Shown here piece after piece: positions 44,461-53,282 of a stretch of 64,000 bases of DNA (its first letter is position 1; every line of letters starts with the position of its first letter). A program made the position numbers and the translations under genes. A model generated the notes under the pieces. The model did not search any database, was not told the DNA's origin, and was given only the letters and a program-made list of their open reading frames with translations. The stretch is taken from positions 1 to 64,000 of the forward strand of contig CAJCJD010000040.1 in NCBI GenBank assembly GCA_903970555.1, given 5' to 3'. The DNA is from Vulcanimicrobiota bacterium. GTDB taxonomy: Bacteria; Pseudomonadota; Gammaproteobacteria; Xanthomonadales; Rhodanobacteraceae.

Positions 44461-44771
44461 GAGATCTCTTGGTATTGCGCTAGGCATCGCCGATAGGCGC
44501 GATGGAGCGAGCAGTTTGTGGAAAGGGAGTTGGCTACTCACGAGGGAAAAACGCCAAAGTCTGTGCCACTTTGGGAGCCAAAGTACGTGTAGCCAAGCGC
44601 TGTTATTTAGGCACCTTGCTTGTCGTAGACTAGCAAAGCATGCGTGCGAATGGCTCAGTTAGGTACCCTGCGACCGATACCTTCCTTAAACCGGCTGGAT
44701 TGCAGCTCTGTCATCGCGAGCCTGGTTCCTAGAGTCAGGCGCGAAAGGTCTCTGATCAGATAGCTTCGTCT
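44461..44771. other. Intergenic region with repeated CCAAAGT element
   Basis: Convergent gap between the MBL-fold gene and the receiver gene. CCAAAGT (44554-44560), inverted ACTTTGG (44568-44574) and CCAAAGT again (44578-44584) form an inverted pair plus a direct copy within 31 bases. No coding sequence with a ribosome site is visible. The repeat could be a protein-binding site or a weak terminator. Confidence 0.4.
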
Positions 44772-45146
44772 TCAAGGCGTGATCAACGTGCGACGTGACA
44801 ATGTCAAGGCGTGTATTGCGGCACTTAGGGCGTTGACATTGAAGGGTTCACGAATCGTGATTTCCTGATCGTAAGGCGGACGAACCATGCAGCGGGAACG
44901 GCCTTTGGCAAGAATGATGTCGATATGACGAAGCTTGAGTATATCCAGCAACGTATAAGCCATTTCGTCGCAAAAGTTGACGTCGACAATGGCAATGTCG
45001 TATTTGCCAACATTCGCCTTGGGCACCGCCGCACCTAAGTCACCAATGCAACTGCAGTCGTAGCCCAGTTCGCCAAGAGTCTTTTGAAGTTCGCTGGCAA
45101 GGGCTTCGTTATCTTCAAAGACGATCGCTCGAAAGTTAGTCTTCAT
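44772..45146 (-). CDS. Stand-alone receiver-domain protein with altered switch residues
   Basis: A 124-residue CheY-like receiver with no output domain. Seen: acidic pocket Glu11-Asp12 and phosphoacceptor Asp55 (IVDVNF). The conserved Lys before Pro-Phe is replaced by Glu100 (IREPF), and the switch Thr/Ser region (ILAKGRSR) is not canonical. It may be poorly phosphorylated or act as an unphosphorylated adaptor. It lies 18 bases downstream of the GNAT gene on the same strand, so the two probably form one transcript. AGGCCGC is the only purine-rich upstream site. Confidence 0.75.
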   Translation of the reverse strand: MKTNFRAIVFEDNEALASELQKTLGELGYDCSCIGDLGAAVPKANVGKYDIAIVDVNFCDEMAYTLLDILKLRHIDIILAKGRSRCMVRPPYDQEITIREPFNVNALSAAIHALTLSRRTLITP

Positions 45147-45164
45147 GCGGCCTCCATTAATAAC

Positions 45165-45731
45165 TCAAAGATCAGCGACGTAGAGGTGTCTTGAATCATC
45201 GCAAGGGTCGATGGTTTTCTGGAAGCCCAGGTGTTTGGCTAGATCGAAGATCCAAGTGTCTTCGGTTGACGCGATGGAAAATAATCGTTTGAAGCCATTG
45301 CTCCGTGCCAGATCCATAAGATTTCGAATAAATATCGAAGCCAAACTCTGGGCATGCCAGTCGTCGCTAACCGTCGCAATGCACTCGCAGCAATCGCTAC
45401 TTTCTGACGTTTTGTAGTGGCACACTCCCACTTTGCGAGGTTCGCCGCCATCGCAAGTCAGTGCCACGAATGCGACGCCTTTGTAGTATTCGGCCGTAGC
45501 CAACTGATCGAATCGGTCAAAGCTGGCTTCGTCTTTCACGCCAAGGAAGCGAAAATGGCGGGTGGGCGTGGACAACTGACTTATGAAACTGTTTTCGCTC
45601 TCGCTGTCTTGGAAGCAGATCGGAAGCATCTGCACTTGGACACCATCCTCAAGCGTTTCAATCCAGTTGTCGCCCTTTGACGAGCGAATCTCGGTATCGC
45701 AGGCCGGATAGGGAATGGGCATGGTAGACAT
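45165..45731 (-). CDS. GNAT-family acetyltransferase
   Basis: A 188-residue protein with a GNAT N-acetyltransferase core. Seen: the central strand AFVALTCDGGEPRKVGVCHY, an acetyl-CoA loop-like region (VSDDWHAQSLASIFIRNLMDLARSNGFKRLFSI), and a closing strand-helix (DLAKHLGFQKTIDP). The Q/RxxGxG/A loop is weak (WHAQSLAS). ATG 45731 was chosen because GGAGG lies 6 bases upstream; the earlier ATG at 45773 is open but unsupported. The substrate is unknown. Probably co-transcribed with the downstream receiver gene. Confidence 0.75.
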   Translation of the reverse strand: MSTMPIPYPACDTEIRSSKGDNWIETLEDGVQVQMLPICFQDSESENSFISQLSTPTRHFRFLGVKDEASFDRFDQLATAEYYKGVAFVALTCDGGEPRKVGVCHYKTSESSDCCECIATVSDDWHAQSLASIFIRNLMDLARSNGFKRLFSIASTEDTWIFDLAKHLGFQKTIDPCDDSRHLYVADL

Positions 45732-45819
45732 GGCGCGCCTCCGGGAATGATTCGAAAAGACGACCGTTGGCATTCTCTATGGATACATCCACGGAGGTGT
45801 GACGGCGCGGCATGCTGCG

Positions 45820-46653
45820 CTATTGGCGATGTGGCCTCGCCTGATCCTCCGGCGTGGTATTCCAGTAGCCGTTACGGCCATAGTGCCGATAGATGCTCTC
45901 TTCTTCCTGACGACTGAATGCCACTTCCGAATCGTAAAGCGGCGCATCTTTCACCTGCTGTCGTGTCAGGTTCACGTCCACCATGTGATCGGACCAGCTT
46001 ATGTGACGAATCCACTCCGGCACGATGAGAACTTGATGACTGCCAAACCAGTTACTGGTGTTTATCACGATATATCGAATGGCCCAGGTGCGTTCATCGA
46101 CGAGCATGTCATGGACATGACCGATATCGCCGTCCTTTGCTTCGATGTGGTAACCGGCCACTTCTTTGCAGCTGCGCAGATGAGGATCTTCATGCTGGGC
46201 TTTGTCTGAGCTAGATAGTTCCTGCTCACGCTTCGCGCTTAGCGACCGGTAAGAGTCATCGGCGGTATCGTCGCCCATTTTCTTCAACATGCTATAGGGA
46301 TAGGCGCCACCGCCCCACAGGCCGCTCCCGCCCCAGTAGTACGGGTAGCCGTAGTAACCGAGGTAATTCATTTCATGCTGTCTTGAGACAGGTTTGTCGG
46401 TGTCGATATCCGGGCTGTCCTTGACCTGTTGCTGGGTGATCGTGACCGGAAGTATTTTTTGGCCCCAATCGGGACGACCGATCGATATCGGGGAAATAAG
46501 TACCTTCCGATTGGGGAGCCACGCACTGGTATCGACAACGAGGTATCGAATGACCCACGTGCTGTCGTCGAAATAAAAATCTTTGACGTGGCCGATATCG
46601 TCATCGGTGGCGCGGATTGAGTATTTCTCAAGATCTCGCAAGCTACGTAACAT
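45820..46653 (-). CDS. Double PRC-barrel domain protein
   Basis: A 277-residue protein with two PRC-barrel domains, residues about 5-75 (YSIRATDDDIGHVKDFYFDD) and about 165-240 (YHIEAKDGDIGHVHDMLVDE), joined by a Gly/Tyr-rich linker. The two copies align well over GHVxDxxxDxxTWxIRYxVxxTSxW, showing internal duplication. PRC barrels bind proteins or RNA; similar double proteins are common stress-related genes in soil proteobacteria but lack a defined role. AGGAGTAACGCATC precedes the ATG. Confidence 0.88.
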   Translation of the reverse strand: MLRSLRDLEKYSIRATDDDIGHVKDFYFDDSTWVIRYLVVDTSAWLPNRKVLISPISIGRPDWGQKILPVTITQQQVKDSPDIDTDKPVSRQHEMNYLGYYGYPYYWGGSGLWGGGAYPYSMLKKMGDDTADDSYRSLSAKREQELSSSDKAQHEDPHLRSCKEVAGYHIEAKDGDIGHVHDMLVDERTWAIRYIVINTSNWFGSHQVLIVPEWIRHISWSDHMVDVNLTRQQVKDAPLYDSEVAFSRQEEESIYRHYGRNGYWNTTPEDQARPHRQ

Positions 46654-46870
46654 GATGCGTTACTCCTACGAACATTTAATGCATATCCCATGGTTCGGTA
46701 TTTGCCATGGGGTCTGCTCTTATTTCCTGCCTGTGCGGTAGATTGGCGCTTACTTGTGTTTTAGTCGGTACGCGAACGTACACAGCAGCCACGCAAAACC
46801 TCGTACAGGCCCTTTAAATGCGGTCAAAAGGTCCTGCTGCGGCAAGAACATGTTTTAACAACAGTCGCGG

Positions 46871-47614
46871 TCAATGCTTCGCCTCGTCGTGGTTGCCACG
46901 CTGCCTCGACCCTGTCTTGACGGATGCCACGCGTTGCGTGGATCTGGGCGTGGAGGCGCGTTGTTGTGTCGAAGGGCCGTGACTTACGTTGGTCGTGGAG
47001 TGCGAGTGAATCGCTGACGTGCGAGCGTGCTGCGGAGCCGATGCCGCTGAAGACCTCGTCGAGTGTGTGGTGCGGACCGATGCAGCGTTCGTTCGCTGCG
47101 GACTTCCCGCGACTCGGGCGTGGCTGGCGTAGGTTGCCTCGCGTGATTGGCCGGCTGCGCTGCGACCCGGGTTTACACCATACGAGCCATTTCGTGGCGA
47201 CTCAGATCGATACTGAGGTGCGAAGTGGCTCCAGCGGTCACGCTGGCCGTACCACGGCCGATTGCGGTAATAGTCGTTCCAATAGGTTCCAAACACGAAG
47301 GTGACTATCGGTATGCCGATCTGGACGCCGTAGCTAGGTATCAGTACGAGCTGGCCGCCATACTCTTCCTGTAGATAGCCGCCAGGCACCCATCCTCGAT
47401 TGTCACCGACCTCAACGTCACACCATGACCAACCACCGATGCAGCCTTCGATGGCTACCGGAGACCCCGCGCTCAACATGAAAACACCCGGATAGCCATA
47501 GTCGGGGCCGGCGTACATCTGCACATTACCCCTCACATAACCGCCTGATGCGAACGCCGAAGCGCTTGTGAAAAGAGATAGGGCTGCCACAGCCATTAAA
47601 TTCATGCGTTTCAT
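46871..47614 (-). CDS. Exported bacterial SH3-domain protein
   Basis: A 247-residue protein with a signal peptide (MNLMAVAALSLFTSASAFA), a bacterial SH3 domain (RGNVQMYAGPDYGYPGVFMLSAGSPVAIEGCIG in part, then WVPGGYLQEEYGG), a hydrophobic Tyr-rich middle (TFVFGTYWNDYYRNRPWYGQ) and a Ser/Arg/Gln-rich tail. The SH3 domain usually binds cell-wall peptide stems, so a periplasmic wall-associated role is likely. The tail (after about residue 135) is low complexity and basic. Confidence 0.87.
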   Translation of the reverse strand: MKRMNLMAVAALSLFTSASAFASGGYVRGNVQMYAGPDYGYPGVFMLSAGSPVAIEGCIGGWSWCDVEVGDNRGWVPGGYLQEEYGGQLVLIPSYGVQIGIPIVTFVFGTYWNDYYRNRPWYGQRDRWSHFAPQYRSESPRNGSYGVNPGRSAAGQSREATYASHARVAGSPQRTNAASVRTTHSTRSSAASAPQHARTSAIHSHSTTNVSHGPSTQQRASTPRSTQRVASVKTGSRQRGNHDEAKH

Positions 47615-47969
47615 CGTCGTGTGCCCATTAGGCCGAGAGCATCAGGTATAGGCCTTCATCGCTGCGAACACAGTACGCTGGCGCGCACTGCGTGACGACG
47701 TATCTCGTCTTCAGAGAAGGCCGTTGACGGAAACAAGATGCTTGTGCCGAGGCACGTGCTGTCGATCTACATGATTTGAATCGAATTCACATGGTGAGGG
47801 TGGCGCCGCAACCGGGATAACGCTTACGCGACACCACCCTTCCAACTGGCACCGTAGACAGCGCGTACTGCAAGGAGGCTCTTCCTGCGTTACGCGCTGA
47901 GACGATGCAACATCGCGCCAGGGCGGGATCATCGGGCGCTAAGTGTGGGGATCGCTATCTATAGCGAGT
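47615..47969. other. 355-base region without a supported gene
   Basis: Between the SH3 gene start and the small basic protein gene (both minus strand). The short open frames have no ribosome sites or recognisable features. The part nearest 47615 should hold the promoter of the SH3 gene. Confidence 0.45.
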
Positions 47970-48134
47970 TCAGTGGTCGTTCTTTTTCTTGTCGGTTGGG
48001 ACCTTGCCTACGTATTTTTGGAATCTTCCAACTCTCTTTACGAAGTGTCCGGACACGACTGTCCCACCTGGTCCGATCAATTTTCCAACCGGTTCTTCTT
48101 TGACGTTCTTTTTGTTGTCTTCAATACGATTCAT
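47970..48134 (-). CDS. 54-residue basic small protein of unknown function
   Basis: A 54-residue open frame with good gene-like features, which I do not recognise. Seen: start ATG 48134 preceded by AGAAGG at 8 bases; a charged N-terminus (MNRIEDNKKNVKEEP), a glycine-rich centre (GKLIGPGGTVVSGH), an aromatic basic stretch (FVKRVGRFQKYVGK) and a Lys-rich end (PTDKKKNDH). There is no signal peptide or transmembrane helix. The LIGPGG string resembles a KH-domain loop, but the protein is too short for that fold. The neighbours are stress-type genes, so a small stress protein or nucleic-acid-binding peptide is possible. Confidence 0.6.
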   Translation of the reverse strand: MNRIEDNKKNVKEEPVGKLIGPGGTVVSGHFVKRVGRFQKYVGKVPTDKKKNDH

Positions 48135-48780
48135 GTCCATAACCTTCTCATACTGCGAAATGTCGACAGGTCATTTATAGCCGTGCAAGCAGGGGGCGAC
48201 GGTGCGGTAGCAAACAGACCACCTTTCTTCATGGCAGGTAATGTGAACGTTGACGTTGAAGAGAGCTTTTATTGACCTCCTTGGCGCCACACAACACTCC
48301 CAATGAGAAGGCGATCGCCACGGACGAGTAGTTGGGATTAGTGCGGGATTTTCATGGATGATCGATGGCGTGGAGATCTAGTGATGAAAACGGCAGCTAT
48401 CCCTCAATACAACATTACGCACCATACGCCCAACGCAAATCGCCGAGCCTGTCATCGCGATTATCGCGGCGACGATTCCCATTGCGAAGTTGAAATAGAT
48501 CCTTCGCGGCCAGGTGTGTGTACAGGGGATGTCAGGAACTCGCCACTGAAGAAAGATTGCTATTTCCCAGTAAAGGCGATTGCTTGAATCCATTGGCACG
48601 TGGCTTCTTTACCGCGGCGCCGTGAAGCGCCTCATCTTCTATGTACATCTCCGTACAGAACAACACGGACGTTACGCCTACGATCCAGCGGATATGACGC
48701 CATTTCCAATCGCCGTGACGCATACGGTACGTCGAAATACATTTGCTGAGCGTGGCTGATGCGCGTGTCAGGAGGTAGCC
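48135..48780. other. 646-base region before the OmpR-type regulator
   Basis: Contains only weak short frames. A minus-strand frame at 48378-48599 (73 codons) has one hydrophobic stretch (MGIVAAIIAMTGSAICVGRMV) but no convincing ribosome site, so I did not call it. The end near 48770 holds the AGGAGG ribosome site of the OmpR-type gene. No recognisable RNA element. Confidence 0.4.
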
Positions 48781-49638
48781 ATGACTCTACGAGACCGACA
48801 GTCCGGCCTGATTCTTTTGGTCGAAGACGATCGTCAAATCGCCGAAATGGTGGGCGTATTCCTTGAGCGACGAGGTTACTCAGTGGACTATGCCGCCGAC
48901 GGCATGACGGGCTTGAATCTGGCTGTTTCCAACAGTTATGACGCGATCGTGCTGGACCTGCGATTGGCCGGTATAAGTGGTTTGGAAGTCTGTCGCAGGT
49001 TGCGTCGCGAGGCCAGAAAAGCCTATCCGGTGCTAATGCTGACAGCGTGCGACACGCTGGAGGACAAACTGCAAGGCTTGGACGCCGGTGCGGACGACTA
49101 CATGGTCAAGCCGTTCGAGATTCGCGAGCTGGATGCTCGTTTGTACGCATTGATTCGTCGAAATCGGCGTCAAGTTTCCAATGAGAAACTCACTGTCGGC
49201 AACATGACGCTCGACCCGGAAGCGATACGGGTGACCCGAGACGGGAAGGAGCTCCGCGTAACGCCAACCGGAATAAAAATACTCGCGATCTTGATGCGCG
49301 AATCACCGCGTGTGGTCAGCCGACGGGATATCGAGCGCGAGATATGGGGCGATGCGTTGCCTGATTCAGACACGTTGCGCTCGCATATCTACAACCTTCG
49401 GCAGGCCATCGACAGGTTATTCGATCGGCCGCTGTTGCACACGGTACAGTCCTCCGGTTACCGCATAGTGGACTTAAGCGCGGTGCTGCCATTGGATGCG
49501 ACCATGGTGACATCGTTGCCGTTGCCTCGATTCGACTCTGTTCGCTTTCGTACCGACGGTGAGATGCCCGTCATGCAAACTGACCCGCATCGGAGCGCAG
49601 GGCTGCTGGAAGTGGAAAGCATCTCGGCAGGGAGTTGA
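48781..49638 (+). CDS. OmpR-family response regulator
   Basis: A 285-residue two-component regulator. Seen: an N-terminal receiver with Glu15, Asp16/Asp17, phosphoacceptor Asp59 (IVLDLR), Thr88 and Lys110-Pro-Phe all intact; then an OmpR/PhoB winged helix (about residues 128-225, LRVTPTGIKILAILMRESPRVVSRRDIE). About 55 residues of unknown function follow (MVTSLPLPRFDSVR...), longer than usual. A perfect AGGAGG site precedes the ATG. No histidine kinase is adjacent, so it is an orphan here. Confidence 0.93.
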   Translation: MTLRDRQSGLILLVEDDRQIAEMVGVFLERRGYSVDYAADGMTGLNLAVSNSYDAIVLDLRLAGISGLEVCRRLRREARKAYPVLMLTACDTLEDKLQGLDAGADDYMVKPFEIRELDARLYALIRRNRRQVSNEKLTVGNMTLDPEAIRVTRDGKELRVTPTGIKILAILMRESPRVVSRRDIEREIWGDALPDSDTLRSHIYNLRQAIDRLFDRPLLHTVQSSGYRIVDLSAVLPLDATMVTSLPLPRFDSVRFRTDGEMPVMQTDPHRSAGLLEVESISAGS

Positions 49639-49681
49639 CACGGCACGCTGCGCTCCGAACCTTGTTTGCCTGGAGAATGTC

Positions 49682-50077
49682 ATGCGTAACACACTGTTTT
49701 TCCGAAAGTCCATGCTCATTGCTAGCATAGTGATGACCTTTGCCGTCCTGCCCCTCCCTCAGGTGATGGCACAGGACACGACGGCTTCTTCGCCATCTTC
49801 TTCCAGCAGTTCGAGCAATGAGACTGTTTCCGATAAGACCGACGACTCTTGGATTACCACCAAAGTGAAATCCGAGTTGCTGGACACCAAGAACGTCAAG
49901 TCAACCGACATTTCTGTGACGACGACAGAAGGTGTGGTCGCGTTGTCCGGTACGGTTACCTCTACCCGGGAGAAGATTCACGTTATTCACGTCACAAAGC
50001 TGGTGAAGGGTGTCAAGAGCGTTGATGCGAGCGCGCTGAGCGTGGTTCCCGCAAGTAGCGCTGGTGGCAGTCAGTAA
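49682..50077 (+). CDS. BON-domain periplasmic protein
   Basis: A 131-residue exported protein with a signal peptide (cleavage near QVMAQD), a Ser-rich linker, and one BON domain (residues about 55-118, SWITTKVKSELLDTKNVKSTDISVTTTEGVVALSGTV in part). Proteins such as OsmY with BON domains help periplasmic stress survival; this one has a single copy. GGAG lies 7 bases before the ATG. It follows the OmpR-type gene by 43 bases and may be its target or co-transcribed with it. Confidence 0.9.
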   Translation: MRNTLFFRKSMLIASIVMTFAVLPLPQVMAQDTTASSPSSSSSSSNETVSDKTDDSWITTKVKSELLDTKNVKSTDISVTTTEGVVALSGTVTSTREKIHVIHVTKLVKGVKSVDASALSVVPASSAGGSQ

Positions 50078-50331
50078 CTGAGTGTTAGTTCTGTGCAGCT
50101 GGCTACAAATCAGTGGCATAAGGCGACAACGTTGGTACCGATGGCTTAATGCCACTTCCTCTAGCTGTGCCGCGCGACTGCCACTGCCCCGTTTGCAGCA
50201 CATGTGCCGGATCCGCTCCTGGCTGGCTTGGTTTGGCTCTCCGACCCTGCGTGCCGCGATCTTAGCGGCTGCCGAGCGTGGGTGTGTTGTGCCTTTAGCG
50301 CCCTTTGCGGTCGATCTATAGGAGATTTGTC

Positions 50332-50529
50332 ATGGGAACAAAATACGAAGTACGACCTGATGGTCCGGTGATTTGCAAATCTTGTGCTTCGAAAGGGAAC
50401 TCGGTGGAGATGAAGGCACACGCGATCAACGTGTCTCACACTGATGTATCGGACCGTACGGAGGATACGGGGCTGAAGTCGTATCGATGCCCTGAATGTG
50501 AAAGTGTTTCCTACTTCCGAGTCAGTTGA
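50332..50529 (+). CDS. Small zinc-ribbon protein
   Basis: A 65-residue protein with two Cys pairs, CKSC (residues 15-18) and CPEC (about residues 52-55), spaced like a zinc ribbon. The region between is polar (KGNSVEMKAHAINVSHTDVSDRTEDTGLK). No family could be named with confidence. Start ATG 50332 has GGAG 8 bases upstream. It lies in the stress-gene island on the same strand as the BON gene. Confidence 0.7.
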   Translation: MGTKYEVRPDGPVICKSCASKGNSVEMKAHAINVSHTDVSDRTEDTGLKSYRCPECESVSYFRVS

Positions 50530-50709
50530 TTGCATTCAGACTCAAAGACGAGTTTGATCGTACTGAGACCCCTCAGCTTCAGGCCATATTTGTAAAGGAC
50601 ATGTCTGCAGTGAGTCGGCGACTTGTCTGTAGCTGGCTTGTGAAAACGCGATAAGCGCCCCGCGAAGCAGTCCGTTAAACTAGCGGTGCCCGCCATCATG
50701 GTCATCGCT

Positions 50710-51597
50710 ATGAAACGCCGCTTGGGAATCATCAGACGGACCTTTTCATCGGCGTTATCCGGATTTAGTGACGGGGAGCTGATGACGCGGGCGGCTGCGT
50801 TGGCTTTCTATTGCGCGCTATCTTTCGCGCCCCTACTGATTCTTCTGGTATGGCTGCTCTCGGTGCTGCACAGTGGATGGCGGCGCGATCTGACTCATTC
50901 TCTAACTGGCGTTATCGGCAAGGGAGCTGCGGATGCAGTTACCGATGTGATCGATAACGCGAAGAGTCGTCCGCATATTGGAAACGTCGCCGGCGCTATC
51001 GGCTTAATCGTCATGCTGTTCACGGCGTCGGCGGTATTTGCACAGCTTCAGGCGACGTTGAATCGGGTATGGCGAGTTAGGACGAAGCCTGGGGCTGCGG
51101 TCAATGCGTGGTTGCGCGCTCGGGCACTTGCTTTTGCGCTGCTCGTGGGTCTCGCTTTTATGCTCATCGTGTCGTTTGTGGTCAGTGGCGTCATTCACTT
51201 CGTTGTGCCAAGACATACGCTCGCCTGGCAGGTCAGTGAGAATGTTGTGTCACTGCTGATATTCGTGCTTGTTTTTGGCGCAATCTACAAGATCTTGCCT
51301 GACGCAAAGATCGATTGGTTGGATGCATTCAACGGTGCGGTCCTGACCGCCGTGTTGTTTATGGTGGGAAAATTCGCGATCGGTTTCTACATTGACCATA
51401 GTTCTGCGGAAGGGGCTTATGGCCCGGCTGGTGCGTTTGTTGTCGTGCTTACGTGGGTTTATTACTCATCAATCATTGTGCTGGTTGGCGCCGAGTTGAC
51501 GCGCGTGCTCGCCGATGCGCGTGGCAAGCCAATTCAGCCAGACGAACATGCGGTAGTGATCGACGCCCCATCGCAGGGATTTCCTCCCAAAAAGTGA
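50710..51597 (+). CDS. YihY/BrkB-family membrane protein
   Basis: A 295-residue inner-membrane protein of the YihY/BrkB (formerly RNase BN) family. Seen: six hydrophobic helices, the family start AAALAFYCALSFAPLLILLVWLL, the middle LDAFNGAVLTAVLFMVGKF, and the conserved YGPAGAFVVVLTWVYYSSIIVLVGAEL near the end. The function is unsettled; it has been linked to serum resistance in Bordetella and to transport. ATG 50710 gives a family-typical N-terminus; GTG 50686 would add eight residues and is also open. Confidence 0.9.
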   Translation: MKRRLGIIRRTFSSALSGFSDGELMTRAAALAFYCALSFAPLLILLVWLLSVLHSGWRRDLTHSLTGVIGKGAADAVTDVIDNAKSRPHIGNVAGAIGLIVMLFTASAVFAQLQATLNRVWRVRTKPGAAVNAWLRARALAFALLVGLAFMLIVSFVVSGVIHFVVPRHTLAWQVSENVVSLLIFVLVFGAIYKILPDAKIDWLDAFNGAVLTAVLFMVGKFAIGFYIDHSSAEGAYGPAGAFVVVLTWVYYSSIIVLVGAELTRVLADARGKPIQPDEHAVVIDAPSQGFPPKK

Positions 51598-51905
51598 ACG
51601 CGCGAAACGGATCGGTGTCCTAAATCGCCGATATGGTGGAATGTCGTGTGGTGATTTCGCGTCTAATCCATTTTATAGAGGCAAGTCGTCATTCAGGCGA
51701 TAAAAATGTTTTTCTTTCGTCCAGCTTTGATTTAAGAAAAATCATTTGCGATTTTTCCTTGGTGAACGCCGTGTATTTCTAGGTGCGACAGCGTACGGAC
51801 AGCTGTCTGGCCGCAGTCCTATCGTGTGCAGTGCGATGGAGATGGTAGGGAGACCGTGACGCATCCGCAATTTGTCAAAGACTGGCATTCACGATGGAGA
51901 AAATG
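51598..51905. other. Intergenic region with AT-rich hairpin
   Basis: Contains an 8-bp inverted repeat GAAAAATC...GATTTTTC (51736-51743 and 51750-51757) in an A/T-rich stretch about 140 bases past the BrkB-type gene. It could be a weak terminator, or a regulatory site upstream of the RcnB-like gene. No gene is seen. Confidence 0.4.
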
Positions 51906-52250
51906 ATGAAAACGAAACTGATTTTGGCGATAAGTGCTGCGCTCGTGCTATCTACCGCAGCGAGTGCTGCACAGACCGATGATCAAAGCCGCGGAGATAC
52001 CGTTCAAACTGTTAAAACGGTTACCACCGTTCAGCATATCAACGGTAGCAACGCGACGTGGTACAGGCAGGGTGGCATCGTGCCTGATGCTTATCGTGGC
52101 GATAACTATGCCGTTCAACACTGGCAAGACGAGCACTTGAACGAGCCCTCGGAAGGGTCGCATTGGGTGCGCGGCAACAATGGTGATTTTCTTCTGGTCG
52201 ATAACGGAACGGGCACGATTACCAATATCGTCCAGAGCACCCAGCATTAA
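51906..52250 (+). CDS. RcnB-family exported protein
   Basis: A 114-residue periplasmic protein resembling RcnB (nickel/cobalt homeostasis factor). Seen: a signal peptide (MKTKLILAISAALVLSTAASA) and the RcnB-type core: YRQGGIVPDAYRGDNYAVQHWQDEHLNEP followed by HWVRGNNGDFLLVDNGTGTI, the pattern of the family's repeated WxxHxL...YHWV motif. A metal role is inferred from the family only; no RcnA gene is present. ATG 51906 was chosen because GGAG lies 6 bases upstream. A strong bidirectional terminator follows. Confidence 0.8.
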   Translation: MKTKLILAISAALVLSTAASAAQTDDQSRGDTVQTVKTVTTVQHINGSNATWYRQGGIVPDAYRGDNYAVQHWQDEHLNEPSEGSHWVRGNNGDFLLVDNGTGTITNIVQSTQH

Positions 52251-52285
52251 ATCGCGGCTTGTATGCGATTGCTCGTAGCCTAGTT

Positions 52286-52320
52286 AAAAACGGACCCGCG
52301 CAGATCAAGGGTCCGTTTTT
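52286..52320. terminator. Bidirectional terminator shared with the end of the Crp-like gene
   Basis: AAAAACGGACCC (52286-52297) and GGGTCCGTTTTT (52309-52320) form a perfect 12-bp repeat with an 11-base loop. A T run on one side and an A run on the other give both strands a T tract. It terminates the RcnB-like gene. The stop codon of the convergent Crp-like gene (52305-52307) lies in the loop, so its last codons (KTDP) are encoded by one arm. Confidence 0.9.
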
Positions 52321-53051
52321 ATAGTCCGCAATGGATGAGCTGCAATGCTTGGAAGTAGTCGATCGTATTCTTTCTTGACGACGGCGTAGCATTCGCAAGT
52401 GCGCCGCTCGAGACCAGCTCGATCAAGTACCGTAATATGCCCACGGCGGTATTCGATAAGGCCAGCACTTTGTAGATGGCCCGCAGCTTCGGTGACGCCT
52501 TCGCGACGTACGCCAAGCATGTTGGCGATCAACTCCTGCGTCATCACCAATTCCTTGGAATGCAGGCGATCAAGACTCAAGAGTAGCCAGCGGCAAAGCT
52601 GCTGATCCAGCGAGTGGTGTCGGTTGCATACTGCCGTTTGCGACATCTGCGTAATAAGAGCCTGGGTGTAACGCAGAAGCAGGTGCATCACGATTCCTGC
52701 TCGATTGAACTCTCTCAGAACCATGTCCGCTTTAAGTCGAAAGCCCTTTCCCGCGCTTTGAACAAGAGCACGGCTTGGTGTGGATGCCCCGCCCATAAAG
52801 AGCGAAATTCCAACGATGCCTTCGTGACCCACAACGGCAATTTCAGCAGAGGCACCGTCTTCCATCACGTAGAGCAGCGAGACGATCGATGTGGTGGGGA
52901 AGTAGACGTGCTCAACCCGGCTGCCGGATTCATAGAGCACTTTTCCAAGAGGCATCTCGACGGATTCCAGATACGGCATCCATCGCGCCCATTCGGCATC
53001 TGGCAAGGTGGCCAGAAGCTGATTTTCTCGCGGATCGGAAGCCAATGACAT
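52305..53051 (-). CDS. Crp/Fnr-family regulator (copy 1)
   Basis: A 248-residue transcription factor with an N-terminal cyclic-nucleotide-binding-like domain (residues about 20-140) and a C-terminal winged helix (LVMTQELIANMLGVRREGVTEAAGHLQSAGLI). The phosphate-binding Arg/Ser motif of true Crp is not seen, nor the four Cys of Fnr. It ends with a conserved CECY pattern shared with the second copy at 54204. The convergent terminator overlaps its stop. The stimulus is unknown. Confidence 0.9.
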   Translation of the reverse strand: MSLASDPRENQLLATLPDAEWARWMPYLESVEMPLGKVLYESGSRVEHVYFPTTSIVSLLYVMEDGASAEIAVVGHEGIVGISLFMGGASTPSRALVQSAGKGFRLKADMVLREFNRAGIVMHLLLRYTQALITQMSQTAVCNRHHSLDQQLCRWLLLSLDRLHSKELVMTQELIANMLGVRREGVTEAAGHLQSAGLIEYRRGHITVLDRAGLERRTCECYAVVKKEYDRLLPSIAAHPLRTIKTDP

Positions 53052-53282
53052 GTCGATCTCCAGCGCACCTCATGTAGACAGTGATTTGCTTCAGGCTCGT
53101 TCTAGGTGTCGGTTTGAAACTATTACGAGGGACACATTTTTTAGCATTGCTGCGTACGGAAGCGTACCGACTTGCAACAGTTATAGCACGCATAGTCACG
53201 ACAAACCCGTTATCGAGAAGAACGATGCGCATTAATAGAAAGATCACATTTGTCGCGTTTCGTAACCTCTAGGGTTAAGAAA

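Noticed and set aside
47970-48134. KH-type RNA-binding motif in the small basic protein
   Set aside because: LIGPGG resembles the KH loop, but 54 residues cannot hold the fold and the flanking pattern does not match.
48378-48599. 73-codon minus-strand frame with one hydrophobic stretch
   Set aside because: No ribosome site and no conserved features that I can recognise; mentioned only in the intergenic note.
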